Positions 8,915-18,780 of a stretch of 64,000 bases of DNA are shown piece after piece. A program made the position numbers and the translations under genes. Origin of the DNA: Cupriavidus malaysiensis (GTDB lineage: Bacteria > Pseudomonadota > Gammaproteobacteria > Burkholderiales > Burkholderiaceae). The stretch lies in contig NZ_CP017754.1 of assembly GCF_001854325.1 (NCBI RefSeq), forward strand, positions 868,001 to 932,000, given 5' to 3'. Every line of letters begins with the position of its first letter. Positions within the stretch are counted from its first letter, which is position 1. Under the pieces are notes generated by a model. That model was not told the origin of the DNA, searched no databases, and worked only from the letters and a program-made list of their open reading frames with translations.

Positions 8915-8948
8915 AGTATAGGGGAAAACTTTCCCAGGAAAATATTCC
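8915..8948. promoter_or_regulatory. Divergent marR / amiC-like promoter region with palindromic operator sites
   Basis: GGGAAA (8922-8927) and TTTCCC (8930-8935) form an inverted repeat with a 2-base centre. They run straight into a second overlapping one, TTTCC (8930-8934) with GGAAA (8937-8941), and a third, GGAA (8937-8940) with TTCC (8945-8948). A minus-strand -10 TATACT (8915-8920) for marR abuts the cluster. The same units recur over the amidase promoter at 10254-10290. The palindromes are direct observation; binding by the divergent MarR protein is inference. Confidence 0.6.
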
Positions 8949-8994
8949 GCCCCAGGCCCACGGCGTGTTCCCGGGCGCGCAAGGAGACGACGCG

Positions 8995-10137
8995 ATGCAA
9001 TGGAAGCCGCTGCCCGCGAAGCCGGCCGACACCGGCGACGAGCCCGTGGACGATCCCTGTGCCACCTGCCTGGTCGGGCCGCCGCCGCCGCCCCGCACGC
9101 GCCATGCGGGCCGGCTGGAAGTGGCCTTGCTGGTGCCGGTGCGTGGAGCCACCGGTATCTGGGGACCGTCGGCGCGCGCCTGTGCCCAGCTCGCCGCCGA
9201 GGAACTGAACCGCGCCGGCGGCGTCGGCGGCCGCGAGCTGCGCCTGCACGTGTTCAACGCCGCCGACGAATGCCGCGATATTCCGCAGCAGCTGGGCGCG
9301 CTGATCGACGAGGGCGCCCTCGACGCGGTGGTGGGCATGCACACCAGCGCGGTGCGCGGCCGGGTCAGCGCCGCCACGCGCGGACGCGTCCCCTTCGTCT
9401 ACACGCCGCTTTACGAGGGCGGGGAACGCGCGCCCGGCGTGTATGCCATCGGCGAGACGCCGGAACTGCAGTTGCTGCCCGCGCTGCGCACCCTGTGCCT
9501 GCGCTACGGCGCGCGCCGCTGGGTCTTCGTCGGGCATGACTGCGTGTGGCCGCGTGCCTCGCACCGCTTCGCCGGGGCCGCCCTGCAGGCGCTGGGCGCG
9601 CAACTGCTGGCCGACCGCTACACCCGTCCGGCCTGTGGAAGCTACCGCGCGGTGCTCGACGAGATCGAACGACTGCGTCCCGATGCCGTGCTGCTGTCGC
9701 TGGTCGGCCAGGATGCCATCGACTTCAACCGCGAGTTCGCCGCGCGCGGCCTGGCGCGCCGCATACGGCGCCTGTCCTGCGCGATCGAGGAGAATGCCCT
9801 GCTCGCCATCGGCGCCGACAGTACCGCGGGGCTGTTCGCCTGCGCCGGCTACTTCGCCACGCTGGGCCACGATGCCAACATGGCCTTCAAGGAGCGCTAT
9901 CACGGCCGCTACGGCGAGCGCGCGCCGGTGCTGAACGCGCTGGCCCAGTCGGCCTACGACGGCGTGCATTTCCTGGCCGCGCTGCTGGCAGCGCCGGGCC
10001 GCGCGGCGGGACGGCGGGCGCCGCTCGCCTTCCGCAGCGTGCGCGGACTGTCCTGGCAGGGCAACGCGCGCGTGCAGCAGCCGGTCTTCCTGGCCGAGGC
10101 CGATGGCCATTTCTTCCAGGTGACTGAGCGCCTCTGA
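8995..10137 (+). CDS. AmiC-like cytoplasmic amide/urea-type sensor (Peripla_BP_6 fold)
   Basis: A 380-residue type I periplasmic-binding-protein fold starting at about residue 38 ([19 protein letters not shown]), with [19 protein letters not shown] typical of the AmiC/UrtA/FmdD branch. There is no signal peptide or lipobox, so it should stay in the cytoplasm, as Pseudomonas AmiC (385 residues) does. The N-terminal extension contains a CATC motif (Cys22, Cys25) followed by a run of prolines, which is unusual. The ATG at 8995 was chosen because AAGGAG lies 8 bases upstream; a GTG at 8965 has none. With a MarR gene on one side and an amidase on the other, it is probably the amide sensor of this module. 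No AmiR-type antiterminator is adjacent. Confidence 0.82.
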   Translation: MQWKPLPAKPADTGDEPVDDPCATCLVGPPPPPRTRHAGRLEVALLVPVRGATGIWGPSARACAQLAAEELNRAGGVGGRELRLHVFNAADECRDIPQQLGALIDEGALDAVVGMHTSAVRGRVSAATRGRVPFVYTPLYEGGERAPGVYAIGETPELQLLPALRTLCLRYGARRWVFVGHDCVWPRASHRFAGAALQALGAQLLADRYTRPACGSYRAVLDEIERLRPDAVLLSLVGQDAIDFNREFAARGLARRIRRLSCAIEENALLAIGADSTAGLFACAGYFATLGHDANMAFKERYHGRYGERAPVLNALAQSAYDGVHFLAALLAAPGRAAGRRAPLAFRSVRGLSWQGNARVQQPVFLAEADGHFFQVTERL

Positions 10138-10160
10138 CGATACCGGCCAGCATGGCCGTG

Positions 10161-10180
10161 GCCGGCCGTCAACGGCCGGC
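10161..10180. other. Hairpin after the AmiC-like gene
   Basis: Perfect 8-base arms GCCGGCCG (10161-10168) and CGGCCGGC (10173-10180) with a 4-base TCAA loop, starting 23 bases after the stop codon. There is no T-tract, so it is at best a weak intrinsic terminator, or a Rho-related or mRNA-stabilising structure. It separates the sensor from the amidase, which has its own promoter. Confidence 0.4.
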
Positions 10181-10253
10181 GACAAGGGGGCCGGCGCCCC
10201 GGGGCGTGCTTGTCGGGTGTTCCTGGCGTGCTCGTGGTTTCCCCTAGGATCCA

Positions 10254-10292
10254 ATTATTTTCCTTGGAAAATATTTCCAGGGAAAATAATAT
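10254..10292 (+). promoter_or_regulatory. Amidase promoter fully covered by palindromic operator
   Basis: A perfect 10-base inverted repeat, ATTATTTTCC (10254-10263) and GGAAAATAAT (10281-10290), encloses an inner one, GGAAA (10266-10270) with TTTCC (10274-10278). A promoter fits inside it: -35 TTGGAA (10264-10269), 17-base spacer, -10 TAATAT (10287-10292). The element resembles the marR/amiC-like intergenic sites (8922-8948), so the same repressor probably binds both. The leader to the amidase start is about 110 bases. Confidence 0.65.
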
Positions 10293-10408
10293 GCTCGCTG
10301 TCGCGGCGGTGCAGGGCGATCGCATGGCGCAGCCCAGGCCCCCGCCGGCCGTCCCTTTCCGGCCGTCCCTTTTCCTGCCGTTCTGTCCCCCCCTTCCAAG
10401 GAGCCCCC

Positions 10409-11923
10409 ATGACCGTGAAGCGACCGACCCTCGCCCAGATGCGCGAACTCACCGCCAGCCTGCACATGACGATGAGCGAGGCCGAATGCGCCGACTACCT
10501 GGCGCTGATGGAAGGCAGCATGCAGGCGTACGACCGCCTCGAAGCGCTGCCGGACTTCGTTCCCGCGCCGCGCTATCCGCGCGACGCGGGATACGCGCCG
10601 CCGCCGCAGGAGAACCCGCTCAATGCCTGGTACGTGAAGACCGAGGTGAAGGGCGCGCCGGCCGGGCCGCTGGCGGGGCGCGCGGTGGTCCTGAAGGACA
10701 ACATCAGCCTGGCCGGGGTGCCGATGATGAATGGCGCCTCGACGCTGGAGGGCCATGTGCCGTCCATGGACGCCACCGTGGTGACGCGCATCCTCGATGC
10801 CGGCGGCACCATCGCCGGCAAGGCGCACTGCGAGTACTTCTGCCTGTCGGGCGGCAGCCACACCAATGCCACCGGCCCGGTGCACAACCCGCACCGCCAT
10901 GGCTACATCGCCGGCGGCTCGTCCTCGGGCTGCGGCGCGCTGGTGGGCTCGGGCGAGGTCGACATGGCGATCGGCGGCGACCAGGGCGGTTCCATCCGCA
11001 TCCCGGCTGCCTTCTCCGGCTGCTACGGCATGAAGCCCACGCACGGGCTGGTGCCTTATACGGGCATCATGCCGATCGAATCCACCATCGACCACACCGG
11101 GCCGATGACGCGCACGGTGGCCGACAACGCGCTGCTGCTGGAGGTGATCGCCGGCCCGGACGGGCTCGACCCGCGCCAGTACGCGCCGCGCGTGGCGCGC
11201 TATACCGAGGCGCTGGGCAAGGGCGTGGCGGGACTGCGCATCGGCGTGGTGCGCGAGGGCTTCGGCCACGCCAACAGCGAACCCGGGGTCGATGCCAAGG
11301 TGCGGGCGGCGGCGCGGCGCCTGGCGCAGCTCGGCGCCGAGGTGGAGGAGGTCAGCATTCCGATGCATGCCGACGGCGTCGCCATCTGGACGCCGATCGC
11401 CCTCGAAGGCCTGCAGGCGCAGATGATGCACGGCGACGGCATGGGTTTCAACTGGAAGGGCTTGTACGACACCGCGCTGATGGCGCGCCATGCGCGCTGG
11501 CGCGAGCATGCCGACCGGCTCTCGCCCACGCTGAAGCTGTCGATGTTCGTCGGCGAGTTCTACCTGCGCCAGTACGGCGGGCGTTTCTATGCCAAGGCGC
11601 AGAACCTGGCGCGCCAGCTGCGGCTGGCCTACGACGCGGAGCTGGAGCGCTTCGACCTGCTGCTGATGCCGACCCTGCCGATCACCGCCAAGCCGATCCC
11701 GGCGCCGGACGCGCCGCTGGCCGAGGTGATCCAGCGCGGCTTCGAGATGGTGGCCAACACGGCGCCCTTCGACGCCACCGGCCATCCGGCCATGAGCCTG
11801 CCCTGCGGTCTCGACGATGGCCTGCCGGTGGGCCTGATGCTGGTGGGCCGGCACTGGGGCGAAGCCACGATCTACCAGGCCGCGCATGCCTTCGAGCAGG
11901 CCGGCGACTGGCGCGGGCTGTAA
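10409..11923 (+). CDS. Amidase, amidase-signature family
   Basis: A 504-residue amidase hydrolysing a carboxamide to acid plus ammonia. The Ser-cisSer-Lys catalytic set is visible: Lys96 in VVLKDN, the GGSSSG loop at 169-174, and the nucleophile Ser195 in [11 protein letters not shown]. The sequence, including [11 protein letters not shown] and the [13 protein letters not shown] segment, resembles the enantioselective amidases of Rhodococcus more than GatA. The ATG at 10409 has AAGGAG 5 bases upstream (10398-10403); the frame stays open further back through the operator, but that part is not protein-like. The AmiC-like sensor and MarR gene upstream suggest induction by amides or their products. 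The natural substrate is unknown. Confidence 0.9.
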   Translation: MTVKRPTLAQMRELTASLHMTMSEAECADYLALMEGSMQAYDRLEALPDFVPAPRYPRDAGYAPPPQENPLNAWYVKTEVKGAPAGPLAGRAVVLKDNISLAGVPMMNGASTLEGHVPSMDATVVTRILDAGGTIAGKAHCEYFCLSGGSHTNATGPVHNPHRHGYIAGGSSSGCGALVGSGEVDMAIGGDQGGSIRIPAAFSGCYGMKPTHGLVPYTGIMPIESTIDHTGPMTRTVADNALLLEVIAGPDGLDPRQYAPRVARYTEALGKGVAGLRIGVVREGFGHANSEPGVDAKVRAAARRLAQLGAEVEEVSIPMHADGVAIWTPIALEGLQAQMMHGDGMGFNWKGLYDTALMARHARWREHADRLSPTLKLSMFVGEFYLRQYGGRFYAKAQNLARQLRLAYDAELERFDLLLMPTLPITAKPIPAPDAPLAEVIQRGFEMVANTAPFDATGHPAMSLPCGLDDGLPVGLMLVGRHWGEATIYQAAHAFEQAGDWRGL

Positions 11924-11946
11924 GGCGTTCGGGCGTTCGGGCGGAC

Positions 11947-11964
11947 CGGCCGCGGCAGCGGCCG
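11947..11964. terminator. Bidirectional hairpin between the convergent amidase and queF genes
   Basis: Arms CGGCCGC (11947-11953) and GCGGCCG (11958-11964) with a GGCA loop sit in the 55-base gap between two convergent stops. There is no T-tract on either side, so termination is inferred from position only. A short tandem repeat GGCGTTC/GGGCGTTC precedes it. Confidence 0.4.
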
Positions 11965-11978
11965 TGCCGTCCCGTGGA

Positions 11979-12812
11979 CTACTGGCGCGCGTTGCGCCGG
12001 TTGTCCGGCCAGGGCGTGTTGTAGTTGGTGCGGAAGGGGTTGATGTCGAGCCCGCCGCGCCGCGTGTAGCGGGCGTAGACGGCGAGCTTGACCGGCTTGC
12101 ACTGCCGCAGCACGTCCATGAAGATGCGTTCCACGCACTGCTCGTGGAATTCGTTGTGGTTGCGGAACGAGATCAGGTACTTGAGCAGGCCTTCCTGGTC
12201 GATCGGCGCGCCCACGTAGCGGATCTGCACGCTGCCCCAGTCGGGCTGGCCGGTCACCAGGCAGTTCGACTTGAGCAGGTGCGAGACCAGCGTCTCTTCC
12301 ACCGGCGGCGCTTCCTGGTCCGCGCGCAGCAGATGCGGCGCGGGCTCGTAGACGTCGGTCTCGATGTCGAGGCGGTCCAGCAGCAGGCCGTCCAGCTCGC
12401 CCATCTGCTGGCGCGCGAAGTCCCCTTCGGCGGCGAGCCGGACCTGCACGGTGGCGCCGGCGGCTTCCGACAGGTCGTGGTGCAGCAGCTGCTGCAGGGC
12501 CTCGGGCGAAGCGATCTTGCTCTGGTTGAACGAGTTCAGGTAGAGCTTGAACGACTTCGACTCGACGATATTCGGCGACTCGGCCGGGATGATGAAGCTG
12601 GCCAGGGCGACCTGCGGCTTGCCCTTCATATTGAGCCAGGACAGCTCGTAGGCGTTCCAGATGTCGACGCCGAAGAAGGGCGGCCGCTTGCCTTCGGGCA
12701 GGCCGATCTCGGTGCGCTTGGGCTGGCGCGGGATGGGGAAGAGCAGGGTGGGGTCGTACTCGGTCTTGTAGGCCGAGGGCTTGCCCAGCGGGGAATGTTC
12801 GGGAAGGCTCAT
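11979..12812 (-). CDS. queF: NADPH-dependent 7-cyano-7-deazaguanine reductase QueF (long form)
   Basis: A 277-residue enzyme reducing preQ0 to preQ1 in queuosine tRNA modification, in the cytoplasm. It has the E. coli-type two-domain length. The QueF motif [14 protein letters not shown] is at 84-97, and the catalytic Cys is Cys184 in [18 protein letters not shown], which forms the thioimide with substrate. The start at 12812 has GAGG a few bases upstream. It follows ilvA on the same strand with a 93-base gap and could be co-transcribed. I see no preQ1-riboswitch-like leader in that gap. Confidence 0.97.
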   Translation of the reverse strand: MSLPEHSPLGKPSAYKTEYDPTLLFPIPRQPKRTEIGLPEGKRPPFFGVDIWNAYELSWLNMKGKPQVALASFIIPAESPNIVESKSFKLYLNSFNQSKIASPEALQQLLHHDLSEAAGATVQVRLAAEGDFARQQMGELDGLLLDRLDIETDVYEPAPHLLRADQEAPPVEETLVSHLLKSNCLVTGQPDWGSVQIRYVGAPIDQEGLLKYLISFRNHNEFHEQCVERIFMDVLRQCKPVKLAVYARYTRRGGLDINPFRTNYNTPWPDNRRNARQ

Positions 12813-12829
12813 GGTTTGCCTCGCTGGCC

Positions 12830-12849
12830 GTTCCCGCGCGGGCGGGAAC
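12830..12849. other. Hairpin between ilvA and queF
   Basis: GTTCCCGC (12830-12837) and GCGGGAAC (12842-12849) form perfect 8-base arms with a 4-base loop. No T-run follows on the minus strand. It may be a weak terminator after ilvA or an mRNA-processing structure. Confidence 0.35.
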
Positions 12850-12905
12850 AGCCTGGGGTTGTGCCGGGATCCGGGCAGAACGCGGGCGGAACGCGGGCGA
12901 AATGC

Positions 12906-14432
12906 TCAGGCCAGGAACAGCTTGTAGACGGGATTGTCGGTCTCGTCGGTGTGCGTGTAGCCCAGCGTGGACAGGAAGGCGCGGAAGGCGCGCTTGTCGC
13001 TCTTCGGCACCTGGATGCCCACCAGGATATTCGAGGTGTCGCCGCCCTGGTTGCGGTAGTGGAACAGGCTGATGTTCCAGTTCGGGCTCATGCTGGTCAG
13101 GAACTTCATCAGCGCGCCGGGACGCTCGGGGAACTCGAAGCGGTACAGCAGCTCGTCCTGCGCCAGCGGCGAATGGCCGCCCACCATGTAGCGGATGTGC
13201 TGCTTGGCCAGCTCGTCGTTGGACAGGTCCAGGGTGGCAAAGCCGTGGCGGCGGAAGTTGGCGGCGATCTTGTCGCTCTCCGCGCGGCTGCTGATCTGCA
13301 CGCCGACGAAGATGTGCGCCACGTCGTTGTCCGCGATGCGATAGTTGAACTCGGTCACGCTGCGCGTGCCCACCAGCTCGCAGAAGCGCTTGAAGCTGCC
13401 GCGCTCTTCCGGGATGGTGACCGCGAACACCGCCTCGCGCGCCTCGCCGACCTCGGCGCGCTCGGCGACGAAGCGCAGGCGGTCGAAGTTCATGTTGGCG
13501 CCGCAGGCGATGGCCACCAGTGTCTCGCCCTTGAGCTTCTCGCGCTCGGCGTAGGCCTTCAGGCCGGCGACCGCCAGCGCGCCGGCCGGCTCGAGGATGC
13601 TGCGGGTGTCCTGGAACACGTCCTTCAGGCCGGCGCAGATGGCGTCGGTGTCCACCAGGATGATGTCGTCGACCAGTTCGCGCGTGATGCGGAAGGTCTC
13701 CTTGCCGACCAGCTTGACCGCGGTGCCGTCCGAGAACAGGCCGACGTCCTTGAGCTCGACGCGCTTGCCGGCGTCGACCGAGCGCTTCATGGCGTCCGAG
13801 TCCACCGTCTGCACGCCGATGACCTTGATGTCGGGGCGTACCGCCTTGACGTAGGCGGCGATGCCGGAGATCAGGCCGCCGCCGCCGATGGCGACGAAGA
13901 TGGCGTGGATCGGCGCCGGGTGCTGGCGCAGGATCTCCATGGCGATGGTGCCCTGGCCGGCGATCACCTCGGGATCGTCGAAGGGATGGATGAAGGTCAG
14001 CTTGTGCTTCTTCTCCAGCTCGGCGGCGTGCAGGTAGGCGTCGCTGTAGGACTCGCCGTGCAGCACGATTTCCACCCACTTGCCGCCGCGCTCGCGCACC
14101 GCATCGATCTTGACCTGGGGCGTGGTGACCGGCATGGCGATGATGGCGCGGCACTGCAGGCGCGCTGCCGACAGTGCCACGCCCTGCGCGTGGTTGCCCG
14201 CCGACGCAGCGATCACGCCGCGCTTGAGTTCCTCGGCCGTCAGCGAGGCCATCTTGTTGTACGCGCCGCGCAGCTTGAAGGAGAACACCGGCTGGGTGTC
14301 CTCGCGCTTGAACCACACGGCATTGCCGGTGCGGGCCGAGAGCTGGTGGGCGTAGGTCAGGTCGGTCTCCTGCGCCACGTCGTACACCTTGGCGGTCAGG
14401 ATCTTCTTCAGGTAGTCGGGTTTGCGGGTCAT
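12906..14432 (-). CDS. ilvA: Biosynthetic threonine ammonia-lyase
   Basis: A 508-residue PLP enzyme converting threonine to 2-oxobutanoate plus ammonia, the first step of isoleucine synthesis. The PLP Lys is Lys53 in SFKLRGAYNKM, and the Gly loop IGGGGLISGIAAYVK binds the phosphate. The C-terminal 180 residues hold two ACT-like regulatory domains (ELVGTRSVTEFNYR and YRFEFPERPGALMKFL), which marks the isoleucine-inhibited biosynthetic form rather than the short catabolic form. The start was set at the ATG at 14432 (MTRKPDYLKK); the upstream 14 codons are Pro-rich and atypical. Its neighbour queF is unrelated in pathway. Confidence 0.97.
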   Translation of the reverse strand: MTRKPDYLKKILTAKVYDVAQETDLTYAHQLSARTGNAVWFKREDTQPVFSFKLRGAYNKMASLTAEELKRGVIAASAGNHAQGVALSAARLQCRAIIAMPVTTPQVKIDAVRERGGKWVEIVLHGESYSDAYLHAAELEKKHKLTFIHPFDDPEVIAGQGTIAMEILRQHPAPIHAIFVAIGGGGLISGIAAYVKAVRPDIKVIGVQTVDSDAMKRSVDAGKRVELKDVGLFSDGTAVKLVGKETFRITRELVDDIILVDTDAICAGLKDVFQDTRSILEPAGALAVAGLKAYAEREKLKGETLVAIACGANMNFDRLRFVAERAEVGEAREAVFAVTIPEERGSFKRFCELVGTRSVTEFNYRIADNDVAHIFVGVQISSRAESDKIAANFRRHGFATLDLSNDELAKQHIRYMVGGHSPLAQDELLYRFEFPERPGALMKFLTSMSPNWNISLFHYRNQGGDTSNILVGIQVPKSDKRAFRAFLSTLGYTHTDETDNPVYKLFLA

Positions 14433-14638
14433 CGTCGGCGCCGGCGGGCGGGTCAGTAGCGGCGGCCGGCGCAAGCGCGGCCGTGTGGCTGGAAAATGCG
14501 GAAAGCGCTAATGATAATGGATGGCAGGGTGGGGCGAAGCGGCGGCCGATGCGGCGCCGACGCCATGTCGCCGGCGCCGGCCGTGTAGGACAGCGCCGGG
14601 TGGACGATCGCCGGAACCGCATGCTAGGGTGTGCAACG

Positions 14639-15403
14639 ATGCCTTCGCTTCCTCTGATCGAACCGGATACCGCGCTGTTCCTCGACTTCGACGGCACGCT
14701 GGCCGACCTGGCGCCGCGCCCCGACCTGGTGCGCGTCGAGCCGGAACTGCTCGGCACGCTGCGGCGCTTGCACGAGGCGCTGGATGGCGCCCTGGCCATT
14801 GTCTCGGGACGCCCGATCGCCGAGCTGGACGCTTTCCTGCACCCGCTGCGCCTGCCCGCCGCCGGCGTGCACGGTGCCGAGTACCGCCACGATGGCGAGG
14901 CCGCAGCAGTGGCCGCGCCGCCGGCGCTGGCGCTGCTGTGGGAGCGCCTGGCGCCGCTGGCGCGGGCCTATCCCGAGCTGTTGCTGGAGCCGAAATCGGC
15001 CGCGCTGGCCGTGCACTACCGCGCCGCGCCGCAGCTCGAGGCCCTGGTGCGCGCGGCCTTGGCCGAGGCGGTGCGCGGGCTGCACGGCCTGGAGATCCTG
15101 CCGGGCAAGATGGTGATGGAAGTCAAGCCGGCGGGCATCGACAAGGGCAGCGCCATTGCCGCCTTCATGCGTGCCGAACCGTTCGCTTCGCGCCGGCCGC
15201 TGTTCGCCGGCGACGACGTGACCGACGAAGCGGGCTTCGTCGCCGTGCATGCGCTGGGAGGCCTTGGCGTGCTGGTGGGCGAGCGCCCCAGCGCCGCCGG
15301 CGTCAGCGTGCCGGGCCCGGCGGCGCTGCGCTGCTGGCTGCACCGATCCGCCGCGGCGCTGGCCGCGCCGCGCGGGGGACCGTTCCGGACCGCGTTCACC
15401 TGA
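14639..15403 (+). CDS. otsB: Trehalose-6-phosphate phosphatase
   Basis: A 254-residue HAD-superfamily phosphatase releasing trehalose from trehalose 6-phosphate. Motif I DFDGTLADLAP starts at residue 16 with nucleophile Asp16 and acid/base Asp18; the late motif FAGDDVTDEAGF binds magnesium. The ATG at 14639 gives normal family length and has AGGG upstream. Another ATG at 14621 is possible but adds an atypical leader. It is the first gene of otsB-GH15-otsA; the next gene begins 13 bases on, with its ribosome-binding site overlapping the stop codon. Confidence 0.95.
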   Translation: MPSLPLIEPDTALFLDFDGTLADLAPRPDLVRVEPELLGTLRRLHEALDGALAIVSGRPIAELDAFLHPLRLPAAGVHGAEYRHDGEAAAVAAPPALALLWERLAPLARAYPELLLEPKSAALAVHYRAAPQLEALVRAALAEAVRGLHGLEILPGKMVMEVKPAGIDKGSAIAAFMRAEPFASRRPLFAGDDVTDEAGFVAVHALGGLGVLVGERPSAAGVSVPGPAALRCWLHRSAAALAAPRGGPFRTAFT

Positions 15404-15416
15404 AGGAGGCATCCCT

Positions 15417-17267
15417 GTGACCCAAGCGCCCACCGCAGCTGCCGCGGCTGCCGATCCCTCTGCCCAGCCGGATGCCGGGCCGCATGCGCCGTCCTCGCTC
15501 GCGCTCGGCATGATCGGCAACTGTTCGTTCTCGGCGCTGGTCGATGCGCGCGCCCGCATCGTCTGGTGCTGCCTGCCGCGCTTCGACGGCGACCCGGTCT
15601 TCAATGCCCTGCTCGATCCCAGCGAGAACGGCGGTCATTTCTCCGTCGAGCTGGAGAATTTCCACCGCTCGCGCCAGTGGTACGAGCCGAACACCGCCGT
15701 GCTGCACACGCGCCTGACGGATACCCACGGCAATTGCGTGGAAGTGACCGATTTCGCACCGCGCTTCTTCCGCATGGGGCGCTACTTCCGCCCCATCACC
15801 CTGGTGCGGCGCATCCGTCCCGTGCGGGGTGCGCCGCGCGTGCGCGTGGTGGTGGCGCCGCGCTTCGAATGGGGCCGCACGGTGCCGCAGGTCACGCGCG
15901 GCAGCAGCCATGTGCGCTTCATCGGCGAGAACATGACGCTGCGCATGACTACCGATGCGCCGCTGACCTATGTGATGTCAGGAACGCCTTTCCTGCTGAC
16001 CCGGAGCTGCGACTTCATCCTCGGGCCGGACGAGACCCTGGCCGGCGGCGTGGAGCAGACCGCACGCGACTTCGAGCAGGAAACCGTTGCCTACTGGAAG
16101 ATATGGTCGCGCCGGCTGGCGGTGCCGCGCGAATGGCAGGACGCGGTGATCCGCGCGGCCATCACGCTCAAGCTGTCGCTGTTCGAGGAAACCGGCGCGA
16201 TCGTGGCCGCCATGACCACCAGCATTCCCGAGGCACCGCACAGCGGCCGCACCTGGGACTACCGCTTCTGCTGGCTGCGCGACGCCTTCTTCGTGATCCG
16301 CGCGCTCAACAGCCTGTCCGAGGTCGGCACCATGGAAGACTATCTGCGCTGGCTGTCCAATGTGGTGATGCAGTCGCGTGACGGCCATATCCAGCCGCTC
16401 TACGGCATCGGCCTGGAGCGCGAATTGCCCGAGGCCGTGCTGGACTACCTGCCGGGCTATCGCGGCATGGGGCCGGTGCGGGTCGGCAACCAGGCGCAGG
16501 AGCATTTCCAGCACGATGTCTACGGCAATGTGGTGCTCGGCGCGGCGCAGGCCTTCCATGACCACCGCCTGCTGCACCGTGGCGGCCCCACCGAGTACCA
16601 CATCCTCGAGCAGGTGGGCGAACAGGCGGTGCGCGTGTTCGGCACGCCCGATGCCGGCATGTGGGAGCTGCGCACGCGCGCCCGCGTGCATACCTCGTCG
16701 GCATTGATGAGCTGGGCGGCCTGCGACCGTCTCGCCAAGATCGGTGACAAGCTGCAGCTGCCCACGCGCGCGGCCTACTGGCGCGAGCACGCCGAGCGCA
16801 TGCGCGCGCGCATCCTGGCCGAAGCGTGGAGCGAATCGCGCCAGGCCTTCGCCGAGAGCTTCGGCGGGCGCGATCTCGATGCCAGCGCGCTGCTGATGAT
16901 CGAGGTGGGCTTCATCGACCCGCTCGACCCGCGCTTCGTCGCCACCGTGGACGCGCTCGAGAGGTCGCTGTGCGACGGACCCTTCATGCGTCGCTACGAG
17001 GCTCCCGACGACTTCGGCAAGCCCGAGACCGCCTTCAACATCTGCACATTCTGGCGTATCGACGCGCTGGCGCGCATCGGCCGGCGCGAGCAGGCGCGCG
17101 AGATTTTCGAAGCCATGCTGGCGGCGCGCAATCCACTCGGACTGCTGTCGGAAGACACGCATCCGGTCAGCGGCGAGATGTGGGGGAACTTTCCGCAGAC
17201 CTATTCGATGGTCGGCCTGATCAACGGCGCCGTGCGCCTGTCGGCGCCGTGGGACTCGGTGATCTGA
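15417..17267 (+). CDS. Glycoside hydrolase family 15 protein (glucoamylase/trehalase-like)
   Basis: A 616-residue cytoplasmic GH15 enzyme with an N-terminal trehalase-like beta-sandwich domain (about residues 30-225, SLALGMIGNCSFSALVD) and a C-terminal (alpha/alpha)6 barrel. Barrel hallmarks are RTWDYRFCWLRDAFF, the usual substrate-binding segment, and HPVSGEMWGNFPQTYS, which carries the expected catalytic Glu. Translation starts at GTG 15417, preceded by AAGGAGG; the longer open frame upstream overlaps otsB and is not real. There is no signal peptide. Placement between otsB and otsA suggests action on trehalose or a related glucoside, but characterised GH15 relatives include glucoamylases and trehalases, so activity is uncertain. 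Confidence 0.9.
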   Translation: MTQAPTAAAAAADPSAQPDAGPHAPSSLALGMIGNCSFSALVDARARIVWCCLPRFDGDPVFNALLDPSENGGHFSVELENFHRSRQWYEPNTAVLHTRLTDTHGNCVEVTDFAPRFFRMGRYFRPITLVRRIRPVRGAPRVRVVVAPRFEWGRTVPQVTRGSSHVRFIGENMTLRMTTDAPLTYVMSGTPFLLTRSCDFILGPDETLAGGVEQTARDFEQETVAYWKIWSRRLAVPREWQDAVIRAAITLKLSLFEETGAIVAAMTTSIPEAPHSGRTWDYRFCWLRDAFFVIRALNSLSEVGTMEDYLRWLSNVVMQSRDGHIQPLYGIGLERELPEAVLDYLPGYRGMGPVRVGNQAQEHFQHDVYGNVVLGAAQAFHDHRLLHRGGPTEYHILEQVGEQAVRVFGTPDAGMWELRTRARVHTSSALMSWAACDRLAKIGDKLQLPTRAAYWREHAERMRARILAEAWSESRQAFAESFGGRDLDASALLMIEVGFIDPLDPRFVATVDALERSLCDGPFMRRYEAPDDFGKPETAFNICTFWRIDALARIGRREQAREIFEAMLAARNPLGLLSEDTHPVSGEMWGNFPQTYSMVGLINGAVRLSAPWDSVI

Positions 17268-17303
17268 GCCCGCGCGAGGCTGCCATGGCGGCCTCGCGCG
17301 GGC
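17268..17303. other. Very stable hairpin between the GH15 gene and otsA
   Basis: Perfect 13-base arms GCCCGCGCGAGGC (17268-17280) and GCCTCGCGCGGGC (17291-17303) surround a 10-base segment that itself contains the palindrome GCCATGGC, so the stem can extend further. It begins immediately after the GH15 stop codon and lies 38 bases before the otsA start. No T-tract follows, so it is more likely an attenuator, Rho-dependent element or mRNA-stability hairpin than a simple terminator. Confidence 0.6.
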
Positions 17304-17341
17304 ACGCTCGGCGACTGGAGTGAACGACGACAAGGAAGACG

Positions 17342-18736
<1,395 letters not shown>

Positions 18737-18780
18737 CCGGGTGGGCGCGGACCGCCGCCAGGGCGCGTGGCTGCGTGCGC

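Noticed and set aside
12813..12905. preQ1 riboswitch ahead of queF
   Set aside because: The leader is GC-rich with a simple symmetric hairpin and lacks the A-rich tail and pseudoknot sequence of preQ1 aptamers.
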